Below, piece after piece: positions 1-6,048 of a DNA stretch of 10,559 nt. The notes beneath the pieces were generated by a model that saw only the letters and a list, made by a program, of their open reading frames with translations, was not told where the DNA came from and did no database searches. Every line of letters starts with the position of its first letter. Position 1 is the first letter of the stretch. The translations under genes and the position numbers were made by a program. This DNA comes from Candidatus Aenigmatarchaeota archaeon. GTDB taxonomy: Archaea > Aenigmatarchaeota > Aenigmatarchaeia > GW2011-AR5. The stretch covers positions 1 to 10,559 of the forward strand of contig JACPJX010000041.1 of NCBI GenBank assembly GCA_016187365.1, read 5' to 3'.

Positions 1-540
1 GAATTCTTCCCATATTGCGTCAGTGGAGCCCCCTTTCCCATAACCGTAACTTCTGGATTTTTTCACCAGCATCTCAAGCGTCACGCCCTGCTCCTTCCAA
101 GCCAGGCCGCCTGAAGACACCTGCTGCCCGACGGCCTGCAGCCCGTCAAATATCTTTGACATCATGGCCTCGCCAGACTTGTGCTCCTCGAATTCCCGCC
201 ACAGTTCCATGAACTCTTTGTTGTGGGGTGCAGGCAGCATCGCGAACAGTTTTTCAGCGGCTTCCTGCTCCTTTTTCGCCTTGCCTTCACGCGCTTTCTC
301 GTTCCATACAGACGCATCGCCTGCATAGACCTCCACAATGTCGTGGACAAGAATCATCTTCAGCATCTTCAGCATGTCGGCCTTCCCGTTTCCCAAAAGG
401 ATGGCATACATGCACATATGCCAGACATGCTCCGGCGTCGTCTCCTTCCTTCCATCCGACGTGTATACCATCCTCTTCACGCCCCTGAGCTTCTCTATCT
501 CAAGAAGAAAGCCGATAATTTTTCCCGTCTTCTCGTCCAT
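1..540 (-). CDS. HD-domain phosphohydrolase (YfbR/HDDC2-like), 3' end cut by window
   Basis: The reverse strand is open from an ATG at 540 down to base 1, giving 180 residues without a stop, so the C-terminus lies outside the window. The protein has the HD-superfamily metal-binding pattern: a histidine in PEHVWH (H38), the HD pair in LVHDIVEVYAGD (H66-D67, with E70 and D75) and a later aspartate in KIFDGLQA (D132). This spacing matches the COG1896/YfbR-HDDC2 branch, whose characterised members remove phosphate from deoxynucleoside 5'-monophosphates. The substrate here is inferred from the family only. The start is supported by a TATA-like element (561-569, read on this strand) centred 25 bases upstream, giving a leaderless message. 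It is divergent from SRP54. Confidence 0.85.
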   Translation of the reverse strand, partial: MDEKTGKIIGFLLEIEKLRGVKRMVYTSDGRKETTPEHVWHMCMYAILLGNGKADMLKMLKMILVHDIVEVYAGDASVWNEKAREGKAKKEQEAAEKLFAMLPAPHNKEFMELWREFEEHKSGEAMMSKIFDGLQAVGQQVSSGGLAWKEQGVTLEMLVKKSRSYGYGKGGSTDAIWEEF

Positions 541-556
541 CAGGATAATTTGCGCC

Positions 557-572
557 AAGCCTTATATCCCTT
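557..572. promoter_or_regulatory. Single TATA-like box shared by the HD gene and SRP54
   Basis: CTTATATCC at 561-569 is the only TATA-like stretch in the 46-49 base gap. Its centre (about 565) is 25 bases from both the HD-gene ATG (540, minus) and the SRP54 ATG at 590 (plus). Read either way it resembles an archaeal TATA box, so one TBP site may serve both genes. Confidence 0.55.
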
Positions 573-586
573 TCACCACAATTCTT

Positions 587-1921
587 ATGATGCTCAAGGG
601 GCTGTCGTCAAAACTGCGCGAAAGTCTGGAGAAACTTGCAAGAGGGAACGCCGACAAGGAGGCAGTGGAGGAACTCCTGAGGGACATCCAGCGGTCGCTG
701 ATATCGGCCGACGTCGACGTCGGGCTTGTCCTTGAACTGACGGAAAGCATCCGCAGGCGCGCGTCCGAAGGCATTCCTCCCGGCGTCACGAGGAAGGAGC
801 ACGTAATAAAAACTGTCTATGAAGAGCTCGCGAGGATAATGGGGGAGAAGAAGGGCGACGTGCAGATCGGCAGGAAAAAAGTCCTTCTGGTCGGCCTATA
901 TGCGTCGGGAAAAACGAGCACCGCGGCGAAGCTTGCCTTTTTCTACAAGAAGCATGGCCTCCGGCCAGCGCTTGTCGCGTGCGACACCGTGCGCCCGGCG
1001 GCGTACGAGCAGCTCCAGCAACTGGCGGCGAAGATAGAAGTGCCATTCTCCGGGGAGAAAGGCGAGAAGAATCCCGAAAAGATACTGGGCAACGCGCTGA
1101 ACCACCTCAGGGAAGACGTGATAATAATCGACTCGTCTGGCAGGAACGCCCTTGACGCGGGCCTTATCGGGGAAATAAAAGGCATAAACGAGACCGCGAA
1201 GAAATCCCTCCGCGAGGGCGAGATGATGGAAAAAGTCCTCGTCATACCGGCCGACATAGGCCAGGCCGCAAAGGCGCAGGCATCCTCGTTCCATGACGCG
1301 CTCGGCATAACGGACGTCATCGTCACGAAGCTCGACGCCACGGCAAAGGGCGGCGGCGCGCTCACCGCATGCCACCAGACAGGCGCCAAGGTCAAGTTCA
1401 TAACAACCGGCGAAGGCGTCGAGGACCTCGAGGCGTACAACCCCGAAAAGTTCGTCGGCAACCTTATCGGCTTCGCAGACATCGAAACTCTCCTCGAAAA
1501 GGCCAGGGCCAACCTCGACGAAGATAAGGCAAAAAAGATCGTGAAAGGCGACTTCGACATCGAGGACTTCTATTCGCAGATAGAGGGCGTCAGCAGGGTG
1601 GGCTCGCTGTCGCAGCTCATGGACAGTATGGGGCTCGGGAAAATGGCGTCAAAAGTCCCGGACATGGACGTTCAGGAGTCGAAGATGAAGAAGTGGAAAT
1701 ACATCATACAAAGCATGAACAGAGAAGAAAAGGCAAGCCCGGAAACGATAAACCCCTCCCGCGTCAGGCGCATCGCAAAGGGCTCGGGCTGCGCCGAAAG
1801 CGAGGTCCGCGAACTGCTGAACAACTACCAGAAGTCGAAGAAGATGATGAAGATGATATCCCCGGGAAAGCTGAAGAGGAGCGGCCTCTCGGGCCTGTTC
1901 AGGCAGTTCGGGATGAAATGA
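587..1921 (+). CDS. srp54: Signal recognition particle GTPase SRP54 (Ffh)
   Basis: SRP54 binds 7S RNA and signal sequences of nascent membrane and secreted proteins and docks on FtsY. The protein is 444 residues, normal for archaeal SRP54. The N domain is 1-90 (with SLISADVDVGLV). The G domain is about 95-300, with P-loop GLYASGKT (103-110), DTVRPAAYEQL (133-143), DSSGR (182-186), TKLDATAKGGGAL (247-259) and GEGVEDLEAYNPEKFVGNLIG. The methionine-rich M domain is about 322-424, ending in the RNA-binding INPSRVRRIAKGSG segment. The open frame extends upstream, but that part overlaps the divergent HD gene and is not SRP-like. ATG 587 or 590 fits the TATA box at 561-569. Several G motifs are slightly off consensus (usually GLQGSGKT and DTAGR), but the key Lys, Thr and Asp residues remain. 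Confidence 0.96.
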   Translation: MMLKGLSSKLRESLEKLARGNADKEAVEELLRDIQRSLISADVDVGLVLELTESIRRRASEGIPPGVTRKEHVIKTVYEELARIMGEKKGDVQIGRKKVLLVGLYASGKTSTAAKLAFFYKKHGLRPALVACDTVRPAAYEQLQQLAAKIEVPFSGEKGEKNPEKILGNALNHLREDVIIIDSSGRNALDAGLIGEIKGINETAKKSLREGEMMEKVLVIPADIGQAAKAQASSFHDALGITDVIVTKLDATAKGGGALTACHQTGAKVKFITTGEGVEDLEAYNPEKFVGNLIGFADIETLLEKARANLDEDKAKKIVKGDFDIEDFYSQIEGVSRVGSLSQLMDSMGLGKMASKVPDMDVQESKMKKWKYIIQSMNREEKASPETINPSRVRRIAKGSGCAESEVRELLNNYQKSKKMMKMISPGKLKRSGLSGLFRQFGMK

Positions 1922-1923
1922 AG

Positions 1924-1935
1924 TTATATAAAAAT
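1924..1935 (+). promoter_or_regulatory. TATA box for the membrane-anchored protein at 1955
   Basis: TTATATAAAAAT lies three bases after the SRP54 stop codon, centred about 26 bases before ATG 1955. This places the transcript start on or next to the start codon (leaderless). It implies the gene is transcribed independently of SRP54 despite the 33-base gap. Confidence 0.7.
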
Positions 1936-1954
1936 CCCCGCTCAATAATATTAC

Positions 1955-2461
1955 ATGGACATGAAGGAGCTTCTCAGGAACCAGAGCGTGAGAAAATATG
2001 TTGTCATTGCCGCCATACTTGCGCTCGTGGTCTTTGTGGGCGGCAGGATGTCGGGATACCTGATAGCGGAGGACACGTACGGGACTGAGCTTTCGAACCT
2101 CACGGAAAGGTACAACGCGCTGAACGACACCTACGCCTCATGCCTGTCGGACGTCTCGGGAATGATATCTTCCATCACGTCGCTGGAAAATGACAAGCTC
2201 GCGCTGAACGCAAGCCTTTCAACCGCGACAGCCGGCCTCCAGTCGTGCAGCAGCGACCTGTCCGGCGCCAGAACCTCCATCGAGTCAAAGGACACCGAAA
2301 TATCCGGCCTGACTTCGGAAAAAGACAGGATCGCGGCAAACAGCGCAAAGGCGCTCTGCTGCGTGAAGAAGATATTTGACTCCACGCTTACGGCATATTA
2401 CGTCGAGAACAGCACTATAATATGCACCAGCGACACGTCAAAAACGCCTTTCGCGTGCTGA
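1955..2461 (+). CDS. Membrane-anchored extracytoplasmic protein, probable coiled coil, function unknown
   Basis: I do not recognise a named family. The 168-residue protein has a short basic N-terminus (KELLRNQSVRK), then one hydrophobic segment at about 14-33, then a polar Ser/Thr/Leu-rich region at 40-130 with roughly heptad-spaced hydrophobics that looks like a coiled coil, and a compact C-terminal tail. The layout suggests a type II anchored protein facing outside. In support, four N-X-S/T sequons lie outside the membrane segment (N48, N57, N85, N152), usable by archaeal N-glycosylation. Six cysteines (63, 98, 135, 136, 157, 168) could form disulfides, including a CC pair and a terminal Cys. 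It sits between SRP54 and psmA with its own TATA box. A cell-surface structural role is inference only. Confidence 0.75.
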   Translation: MDMKELLRNQSVRKYVVIAAILALVVFVGGRMSGYLIAEDTYGTELSNLTERYNALNDTYASCLSDVSGMISSITSLENDKLALNASLSTATAGLQSCSSDLSGARTSIESKDTEISGLTSEKDRIAANSAKALCCVKKIFDSTLTAYYVENSTIICTSDTSKTPFAC

Positions 2462-2463
2462 TT

Positions 2464-2476
2464 CGTATTTAATACA
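2464..2476 (+). promoter_or_regulatory. TATA-like box upstream of psmA
   Basis: TATTTAATA at 2466-2474 is the only candidate between the preceding stop (2461) and psmA. Its centre is 14 bases from ATG 2484 and 23 bases from the in-frame ATG 2493, so the promoter geometry favours the second ATG. Confidence 0.5.
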
Positions 2477-2483
2477 GGCTCCA

Positions 2484-3179
2484 ATGAAGCAGATGGGTTA
2501 TGACCGCGCGAGCGTGGTGTTCTCGCCCGAAGGAAGGATGTACCAGGTCGAATACGCGAGAAAGGCCGTGGAAAAAGCGACAACGGTGGTGGGCGTCACT
2601 TTCGGCGGCGGCGTCGTGCTCGTGGCGACTAAGTCGATACAGAAGCTCCTCGTGCCGGAAAGCGTCGAGAAGATATCGAAGGTCGACGAGCACATAGGCG
2701 TGGCGTCGTGCGGCATACTCGCGGACTCGAGGATACTTGTTGATTACGCAAGGATAAGGTCGCAGGTGAACAGGATAACGTTCGGCGAGCCCATAGAGAT
2801 AAGCGCCTTGGTCAAGGACATCTCGGACAGGAAGCAGAGGTTCACCCAGATGGGAGGAATCAGGCCGTTCGGCGTCTCGCTTCTCATAGCGGGCATGGAC
2901 GGGGGGCCGCACCTTTACGAGACGGATCCTTCGGGCACGCTGAGGGAATGGAAGGCGCAGGCGATCGGCCGCGGCATGAAGGATGCAAGGAAGGCCCTCA
3001 TAGACGAATACAAGGACGGCATGCCAAGGGACAAGGCGATAGACCTCGGGCTCAAGGCGCTGAAGACCGGCGAGAAGAAGCTCGTGTCGCGCGCTATTGA
3101 AATGGGCGTGGCCGAGGCAGGCCAGTTCAAGCTCCTTGACAGGAACACGATAAAGGAACTCGTGAAGAAGTTCGTGTGA
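2484..3179 (+). CDS. psmA: 20S proteasome alpha subunit
   Basis: PsmA forms the outer seven-membered rings of the 20S proteasome. Its N-termini gate substrate entry and its pockets dock ATPase activators such as PAN. The 231 residues carry the alpha-type signature: the gate motif YDRA, then VFSPEGRMYQVEYARKAV in the first 30 residues. IRPFGVSLLIAGMD and YETDPSGTLREWKAQAIG are standard inner-sheet segments. There is no N-terminal propeptide or catalytic Thr, so it is not a beta subunit. No beta subunit is in the window. The family normally has several residues before YDR. ATG 2484 gives MKQMGYDR and ATG 2493 gives MGYDR. I keep 2484 on family length, although the TATA spacing suggests 2493. 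Confidence 0.95.
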   Translation: MKQMGYDRASVVFSPEGRMYQVEYARKAVEKATTVVGVTFGGGVVLVATKSIQKLLVPESVEKISKVDEHIGVASCGILADSRILVDYARIRSQVNRITFGEPIEISALVKDISDRKQRFTQMGGIRPFGVSLLIAGMDGGPHLYETDPSGTLREWKAQAIGRGMKDARKALIDEYKDGMPRDKAIDLGLKALKTGEKKLVSRAIEMGVAEAGQFKLLDRNTIKELVKKFV

Positions 3180-3183
3180 CGGG

Positions 3184-3198
3184 CGTTTTTATTTTTTC
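3184..3198 (+). promoter_or_regulatory. TATA-like box for the OCD-family gene
   Basis: The T/A stretch TTTTTATTTTTT (3186-3197), just after the psmA stop, is centred about 25 bases before ATG 3215. This supports that start rather than the in-frame ATG at 3176. Its T-rich nature could also end psmA transcription. Confidence 0.55.
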
Positions 3199-3214
3199 CC
3201 AACAAAATTTTCTG

Positions 3215-4144
3215 ATGATAAGGATTCCCGATGATTTCGTGCGCCAATTCTCGCCGGCCGACTTTCTCAGCAACTGTCATGAGGCATTTGCTGGGTACGG
3301 AAACGGAACGCACAGGATGGAGCCGAGGGAAGAGGAGGTGCGGGGAAGCAGATATACACTGAAGATGCCTGCAAGTATCCCAGGATATACAGGATACAAA
3401 TTCATAGACGAGATTTCAGACGTTTCTACCGGCAGGCTAGGGTCAAAGACGGCTGTCATAAGGCTGAAGCCCGGCAGCAGCGAAGAGGTCGAAATGAGCG
3501 CCGAATACATAACGAGCATGCGCACCGGCGCGGCCGGCGCGCTCGGCGTCAGATATTTTGCACCGTATGCAAGAGACATCTCGATCCTTGGGACAGGAAA
3601 TGTCGCGAAGGCGCTTGCATTGTGCGTCAATGAACTGGATGTAAGAAGAATAAACGTTTACAGCCGCACATCTGAGAAAAGGGAGAAATTCAAGAGCGAG
3701 GTCCAGGATTTGGTAGGGGCAGAAATAATTCTTCACGATTCCCAGAAATCGTGCATCAAAACGTGCGACGCGATATTGGCTGCAGTGCCAACACTTGAAC
3801 CTATCCTGTCATACGACGACTTCGGATGCAGTTATATTTCATGCATGGGAGGGGATTCCAGAACGGCTCAGCTCTCGGAAGAAATGCTCTTCAGGCCGAC
3901 TATAGTTCCGGACAATGAAGCCCAGTGCTGGAGAAGCGGGGAGTTCAGGCGAGCCATAGAAAAGGGCCGCGAAGGCGACATAAACTTTGCCATGATAGGC
4001 GGGAGAACGGCCAACATAGGCGACGCAGCCAACGGCAGGCTGAAGCTTGATGGAAAAGTCATTGCATACTTCACCGGGCTTGCTGTTCAGGACATGAGCG
4101 CGGCGAAGATGATTTATGAGAGATTTACTGGCAGCAGCCTTTGA
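3215..4144 (+). CDS. Ornithine cyclodeaminase/mu-crystallin family NAD(P)-dependent enzyme
   Basis: The 309-residue protein belongs to the OCD/mu-crystallin superfamily (ornithine cyclodeaminase, archaeal alanine dehydrogenase, ketimine reductases). Visible family features are the lysine in PGYTGYKFID (K62, matching the substrate-binding GVK), TSMRTGAAGALGVRYFA (R103), a Rossmann fold with ILGTGNVAKALAL (about 124-136), CDAILAAVPTLEPIL after strand 5, and the C-terminal FTGLAVQDMSAAKMIYE with D293. The dinucleotide loop reads GTGNVA where many members have GxGxQA. The substrate cannot be told from sequence: alanine or another small amino acid is plausible, ornithine is not shown. ATG 3215 was chosen over 3176 because of TATA spacing and because the earlier ATG overlaps the psmA stop. 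By eye its codons are less GC-rich than those of its neighbours. Confidence 0.88.
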   Translation: MIRIPDDFVRQFSPADFLSNCHEAFAGYGNGTHRMEPREEEVRGSRYTLKMPASIPGYTGYKFIDEISDVSTGRLGSKTAVIRLKPGSSEEVEMSAEYITSMRTGAAGALGVRYFAPYARDISILGTGNVAKALALCVNELDVRRINVYSRTSEKREKFKSEVQDLVGAEIILHDSQKSCIKTCDAILAAVPTLEPILSYDDFGCSYISCMGGDSRTAQLSEEMLFRPTIVPDNEAQCWRSGEFRRAIEKGREGDINFAMIGGRTANIGDAANGRLKLDGKVIAYFTGLAVQDMSAAKMIYERFTGSSL

Positions 4145-4202
4145 TGCACATATTCTGATGAATGATACATTTATTCAACTGAGAAGATGAAGCCATAAAT
4201 CA

Positions 4203-4219
4203 TAAAAAGAAAAAAGAAG
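4203..4219 (-). terminator. T-run terminator of the small membrane protein gene
   Basis: Immediately after the minus-strand stop (4220-4222) the minus strand reads T-rich runs (complement of the A-rich 4204-4217). This is typical of archaeal U-tract termination. No strong hairpin is seen. Confidence 0.5.
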
Positions 4220-4465
4220 TCAGCTTACATTCGCATGGAGCGCGCAGTTGCCTTTCGCTTTCCAGTCTGTTATCTTTGATATCCCGAAAAGCAGGAATCC
4301 GGCAAAGTACCATCCGAGTATCGTGGCGTTCACGTCCGCAGGCGCGCTGCTCGTGAACTGCGTTGCAAAGCCCGCCACAAGAGCCCAGAGGCCCAGCGCC
4401 TTCAAAATCCATGACAGAACTGCCCATCCTATATTGCATTTGCATTTAGCGTCTGTCTTTGCCAT
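4220..4465 (-). CDS. Small two-helix membrane protein, unknown function
   Basis: An 81-residue protein with an N-terminal CKC motif (C8, C10), then two hydrophobic segments at about 13-34 and 47-63 separated by a short polar loop (QFTSSAPADVNAT, with an N-A-T sequon). A positively charged tail follows (ITDWKAKGNCALHAN) with C74 and H77. Similar tiny membrane proteins with a cysteine-containing N-terminus are common in DPANN-type genomes, but no function is known to me. Before the ATG, GGTGGAT at about 4469-4475 on this strand looks like a ribosome binding site. The gene is monocistronic, convergent with the OCD-family gene and divergent from SBDS, with which it may share the TATA element at 4499-4511. 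Confidence 0.72.
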   Translation of the reverse strand: MAKTDAKCKCNIGWAVLSWILKALGLWALVAGFATQFTSSAPADVNATILGWYFAGFLLFGISKITDWKAKGNCALHANVS

Positions 4466-4498
4466 TTCAATCCACCCTGCTTATATTTCCTCCCGCAC

Positions 4499-4511
4499 AA
4501 CTTAAATAGTT
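4499..4511. promoter_or_regulatory. Symmetric TATA element between the small membrane gene and SBDS
   Basis: AACTTAAATAGTT has inverted arms AACT/AGTT around an A/T core. Read plus, it predicts a start near 4531, 65 bases before the SBDS GTG. Read minus, it predicts a start near 4479, leaving a 14-base leader that holds the GGTGGAT ribosome binding site. It could serve both genes. Confidence 0.5.
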
Positions 4512-4530
4512 TTGGAAATCTATTATTTTC

Positions 4531-4595
4531 ATACGAAGCGGCGCCGTGCCGGTTACGTTTGTTACATGCATGCGCCGCACTGTACAGGTGATAAA
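4531..4595 (+). promoter_or_regulatory. Structured 5' leader of the SBDS-exosome operon
   Basis: About 65 bases separate the predicted transcript start from the GTG start. GCGGCGC (4538-4544) and GCGCCGC (4572-4578) form a perfect 7-bp stem. GTTAC occurs at 4552 and 4561 in its loop and again at 4599 in the coding start. GGTGAT at 4586-4591 is a full match to the anti-Shine-Dalgarno complement. A regulatory role is inference. Confidence 0.4.
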
Positions 4596-5288
4596 GTGGT
4601 TACCGTTGACGAAGCCATCATAGCCAAAGTGGAAACGAAAGGAAAAAGATTCGAAATTCTCGTCGATTCTGAACTTGCGTATGCCCTGAAGGAGGGGAAG
4701 GCGGTATCCCTTTCACGGATGCTCGCAGTCAGCCAGATATTCACCGATGCGAAGAAAGGGACGAAGGCGTCGGAAGCCGACGTCCGGAAGGAGTTCGGCA
4801 CAAGCGACGCCGAAAGGGTTGCGGAGCAGATAGTGAAGAACGGGGAGATACAGCTCACCACGGAATTCAGGCGCAGGAAAACCGAGGAAAGGAAGAGGCA
4901 GATTTCCGCTATAATAAGCAGGAACGCCGTCAACCCGCAGACAAAGGCCCCCCATCCGCAGGACAGGATACTGTCGGCAATGGAGCAGGCAAGATTCCAG
5001 GTCGACCCCTTCAGGATGGCGGAGCAGCAGGTTGACGACGCGCTGAAGGCGATAAAATCCGTCATCCCCATATCAATGGAGGAGGCGACTATCCTTGTCG
5101 AGATACCCGCAAAATATTCGTCAAGATGCTACGGGATGCTGAAGGAACACAGGATAATTCAGGACAAGTGGCTTTCCGACGGCTCGCTTTCGGCAAGGGT
5201 CATAATCCCGGCCGGGCTGAAGGAGAATTTCTTCAGGATGCTCAACAACGCCACGCACGGCGAAGCGAAGGCGCAGGAATCAAAATGA
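4596..5288 (+). CDS. sdo1: Ribosome maturation protein SBDS/SDO1
   Basis: SBDS proteins act late in large-subunit maturation. In eukaryotes they work with EFL1 to release eIF6, and the archaeal role is presumed related. With GTG 4596 the product is 230 residues, the usual archaeal length, starting VVTVDEAIIAKVETKGKRFE. Family segments are RFEILVDSELA, the linker FTDAKKGTKASEADVRKEFGT, the strongly conserved GEIQLTTEFRRRKTEERKRQI, and NPQTKAPHPQDRI before the C-terminal ferredoxin-like domains. GTG 4596 is preferred over ATG 4566 and ATG 4512 because a perfect GGTGAT ribosome binding site sits four bases before it and homology begins there. ATG 4512 lies before the predicted transcript start. 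It is the first gene of the sdo1-rrp4-rrp41-rrp42 operon. Confidence 0.95.
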   Translation: MVTVDEAIIAKVETKGKRFEILVDSELAYALKEGKAVSLSRMLAVSQIFTDAKKGTKASEADVRKEFGTSDAERVAEQIVKNGEIQLTTEFRRRKTEERKRQISAIISRNAVNPQTKAPHPQDRILSAMEQARFQVDPFRMAEQQVDDALKAIKSVIPISMEEATILVEIPAKYSSRCYGMLKEHRIIQDKWLSDGSLSARVIIPAGLKENFFRMLNNATHGEAKAQESK

Positions 5289-5313
5289 TTGATAAAACAA
5301 TGGAGGAATGAAC

Positions 5314-6048
5314 ATGGAAGGAAGAAAACTTGTGATATGCGGCGACCCGCTAGGGGATGGCCGCGCAGGACACGGGACATACGAAGAGAACGGAAAGGTG
5401 TACTCGGTATACGTGGGGCTTGCCGAGGAGAAGAACGGCATGCATTTCGTCATACCGCTCAGCGGCATATACAACCCGAAGAAAGGCGACGGCGTCATAG
5501 GCAGGGTGGAGGATATAATAATCTCAAAGTGGCTCATCGACATCAACTGCCCCTACCAGGCTGCGCTTGCCATAAACGAGGCGGTTGACGAGTTCATCGA
5601 CCTGACAAAAAGCGACCTGACAAAATACTTCAACTACGGCGACATCATCTTCGCGGAAATACTGAGCGTGACTAAAACGAAGAACGTCCAGCTGTCGATG
5701 AGGGAGAGGAAGTGCAGGAAGCTCAAGGGCGGAAGGATGATAAAAGTGACGCCCTCGAAAGTGCCAAGGATAATAGGGAGGTCGGGCTCGATGGTCGAGA
5801 TGATAAAGCACCTCACAGGGACGCAGATAGTCGTCGGCCAGAACGGCCTCGTGTGGGTGAAGGGCGACAACGAGGACATAGCAGTGGAAGCGGTCCTCCT
5901 CATAGAGGAAAAGTCCCACATATCCGGCCTCACCGACAGCGTCAAGGCGCTCCTCGAGAGAAGGATGAAAGAAAGCGGCGTCGCGGTACAGGCGAGGGAA
6001 ACGCATGAAGAGCAGAACGAGGCGCAGTGGGGTGAAACTTATGAATAG
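5314..6048 (+). CDS. rrp4: Exosome RNA-binding cap subunit Rrp4
   Basis: Rrp4 forms the RNA-binding cap on the Rrp41-Rrp42 hexamer and feeds substrate into the degradation chamber. The 244-residue protein has the archaeal three-part layout. The N-terminal domain begins LVICGDPLGDG. The S1 domain (about 60-140) includes GDGVIGRVEDIIISKWLIDI and the strand ILSVTKTKNVQLSM. The KH domain (about 145-215) has VPRIIGRSGSMVEMIKHLTG followed by VVGQNGLVWVKGDN. ATG 5314 is preferred to ATG 5308 because GGAGGA (5302-5307) touches the earlier ATG but is well placed for the later one. It lies 25 bases after SBDS, and its stop overlaps the rrp41 start by eight bases. Confidence 0.95.
   Translation: MEGRKLVICGDPLGDGRAGHGTYEENGKVYSVYVGLAEEKNGMHFVIPLSGIYNPKKGDGVIGRVEDIIISKWLIDINCPYQAALAINEAVDEFIDLTKSDLTKYFNYGDIIFAEILSVTKTKNVQLSMRERKCRKLKGGRMIKVTPSKVPRIIGRSGSMVEMIKHLTGTQIVVGQNGLVWVKGDNEDIAVEAVLLIEEKSHISGLTDSVKALLERRMKESGVAVQARETHEEQNEAQWGETYE

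Noticed and set aside
338..586. 83-residue N-terminal extension of the SRP54 frame
   Set aside because: It is antisense to the HD-domain gene, does not resemble SRP54, and the TATA box lies just before 587.
943..1560. Long minus-strand frame opposite SRP54
   Set aside because: Antisense shadow created by codon bias, and SRP54 homology is unambiguous.
4155..4195. C/D box sRNA candidate (TGATGA then CTGA) after the OCD-family gene
   Set aside because: No matching second D box and poor spacing, so the boxes look like chance.
5285..5311. Eight-residue ORF MIDKTMEE overlapping the SBDS stop (ATGA)
   Set aside because: Too short to support as a gene. It simply spans the ribosome binding site of rrp4, though a coupling role cannot be excluded.
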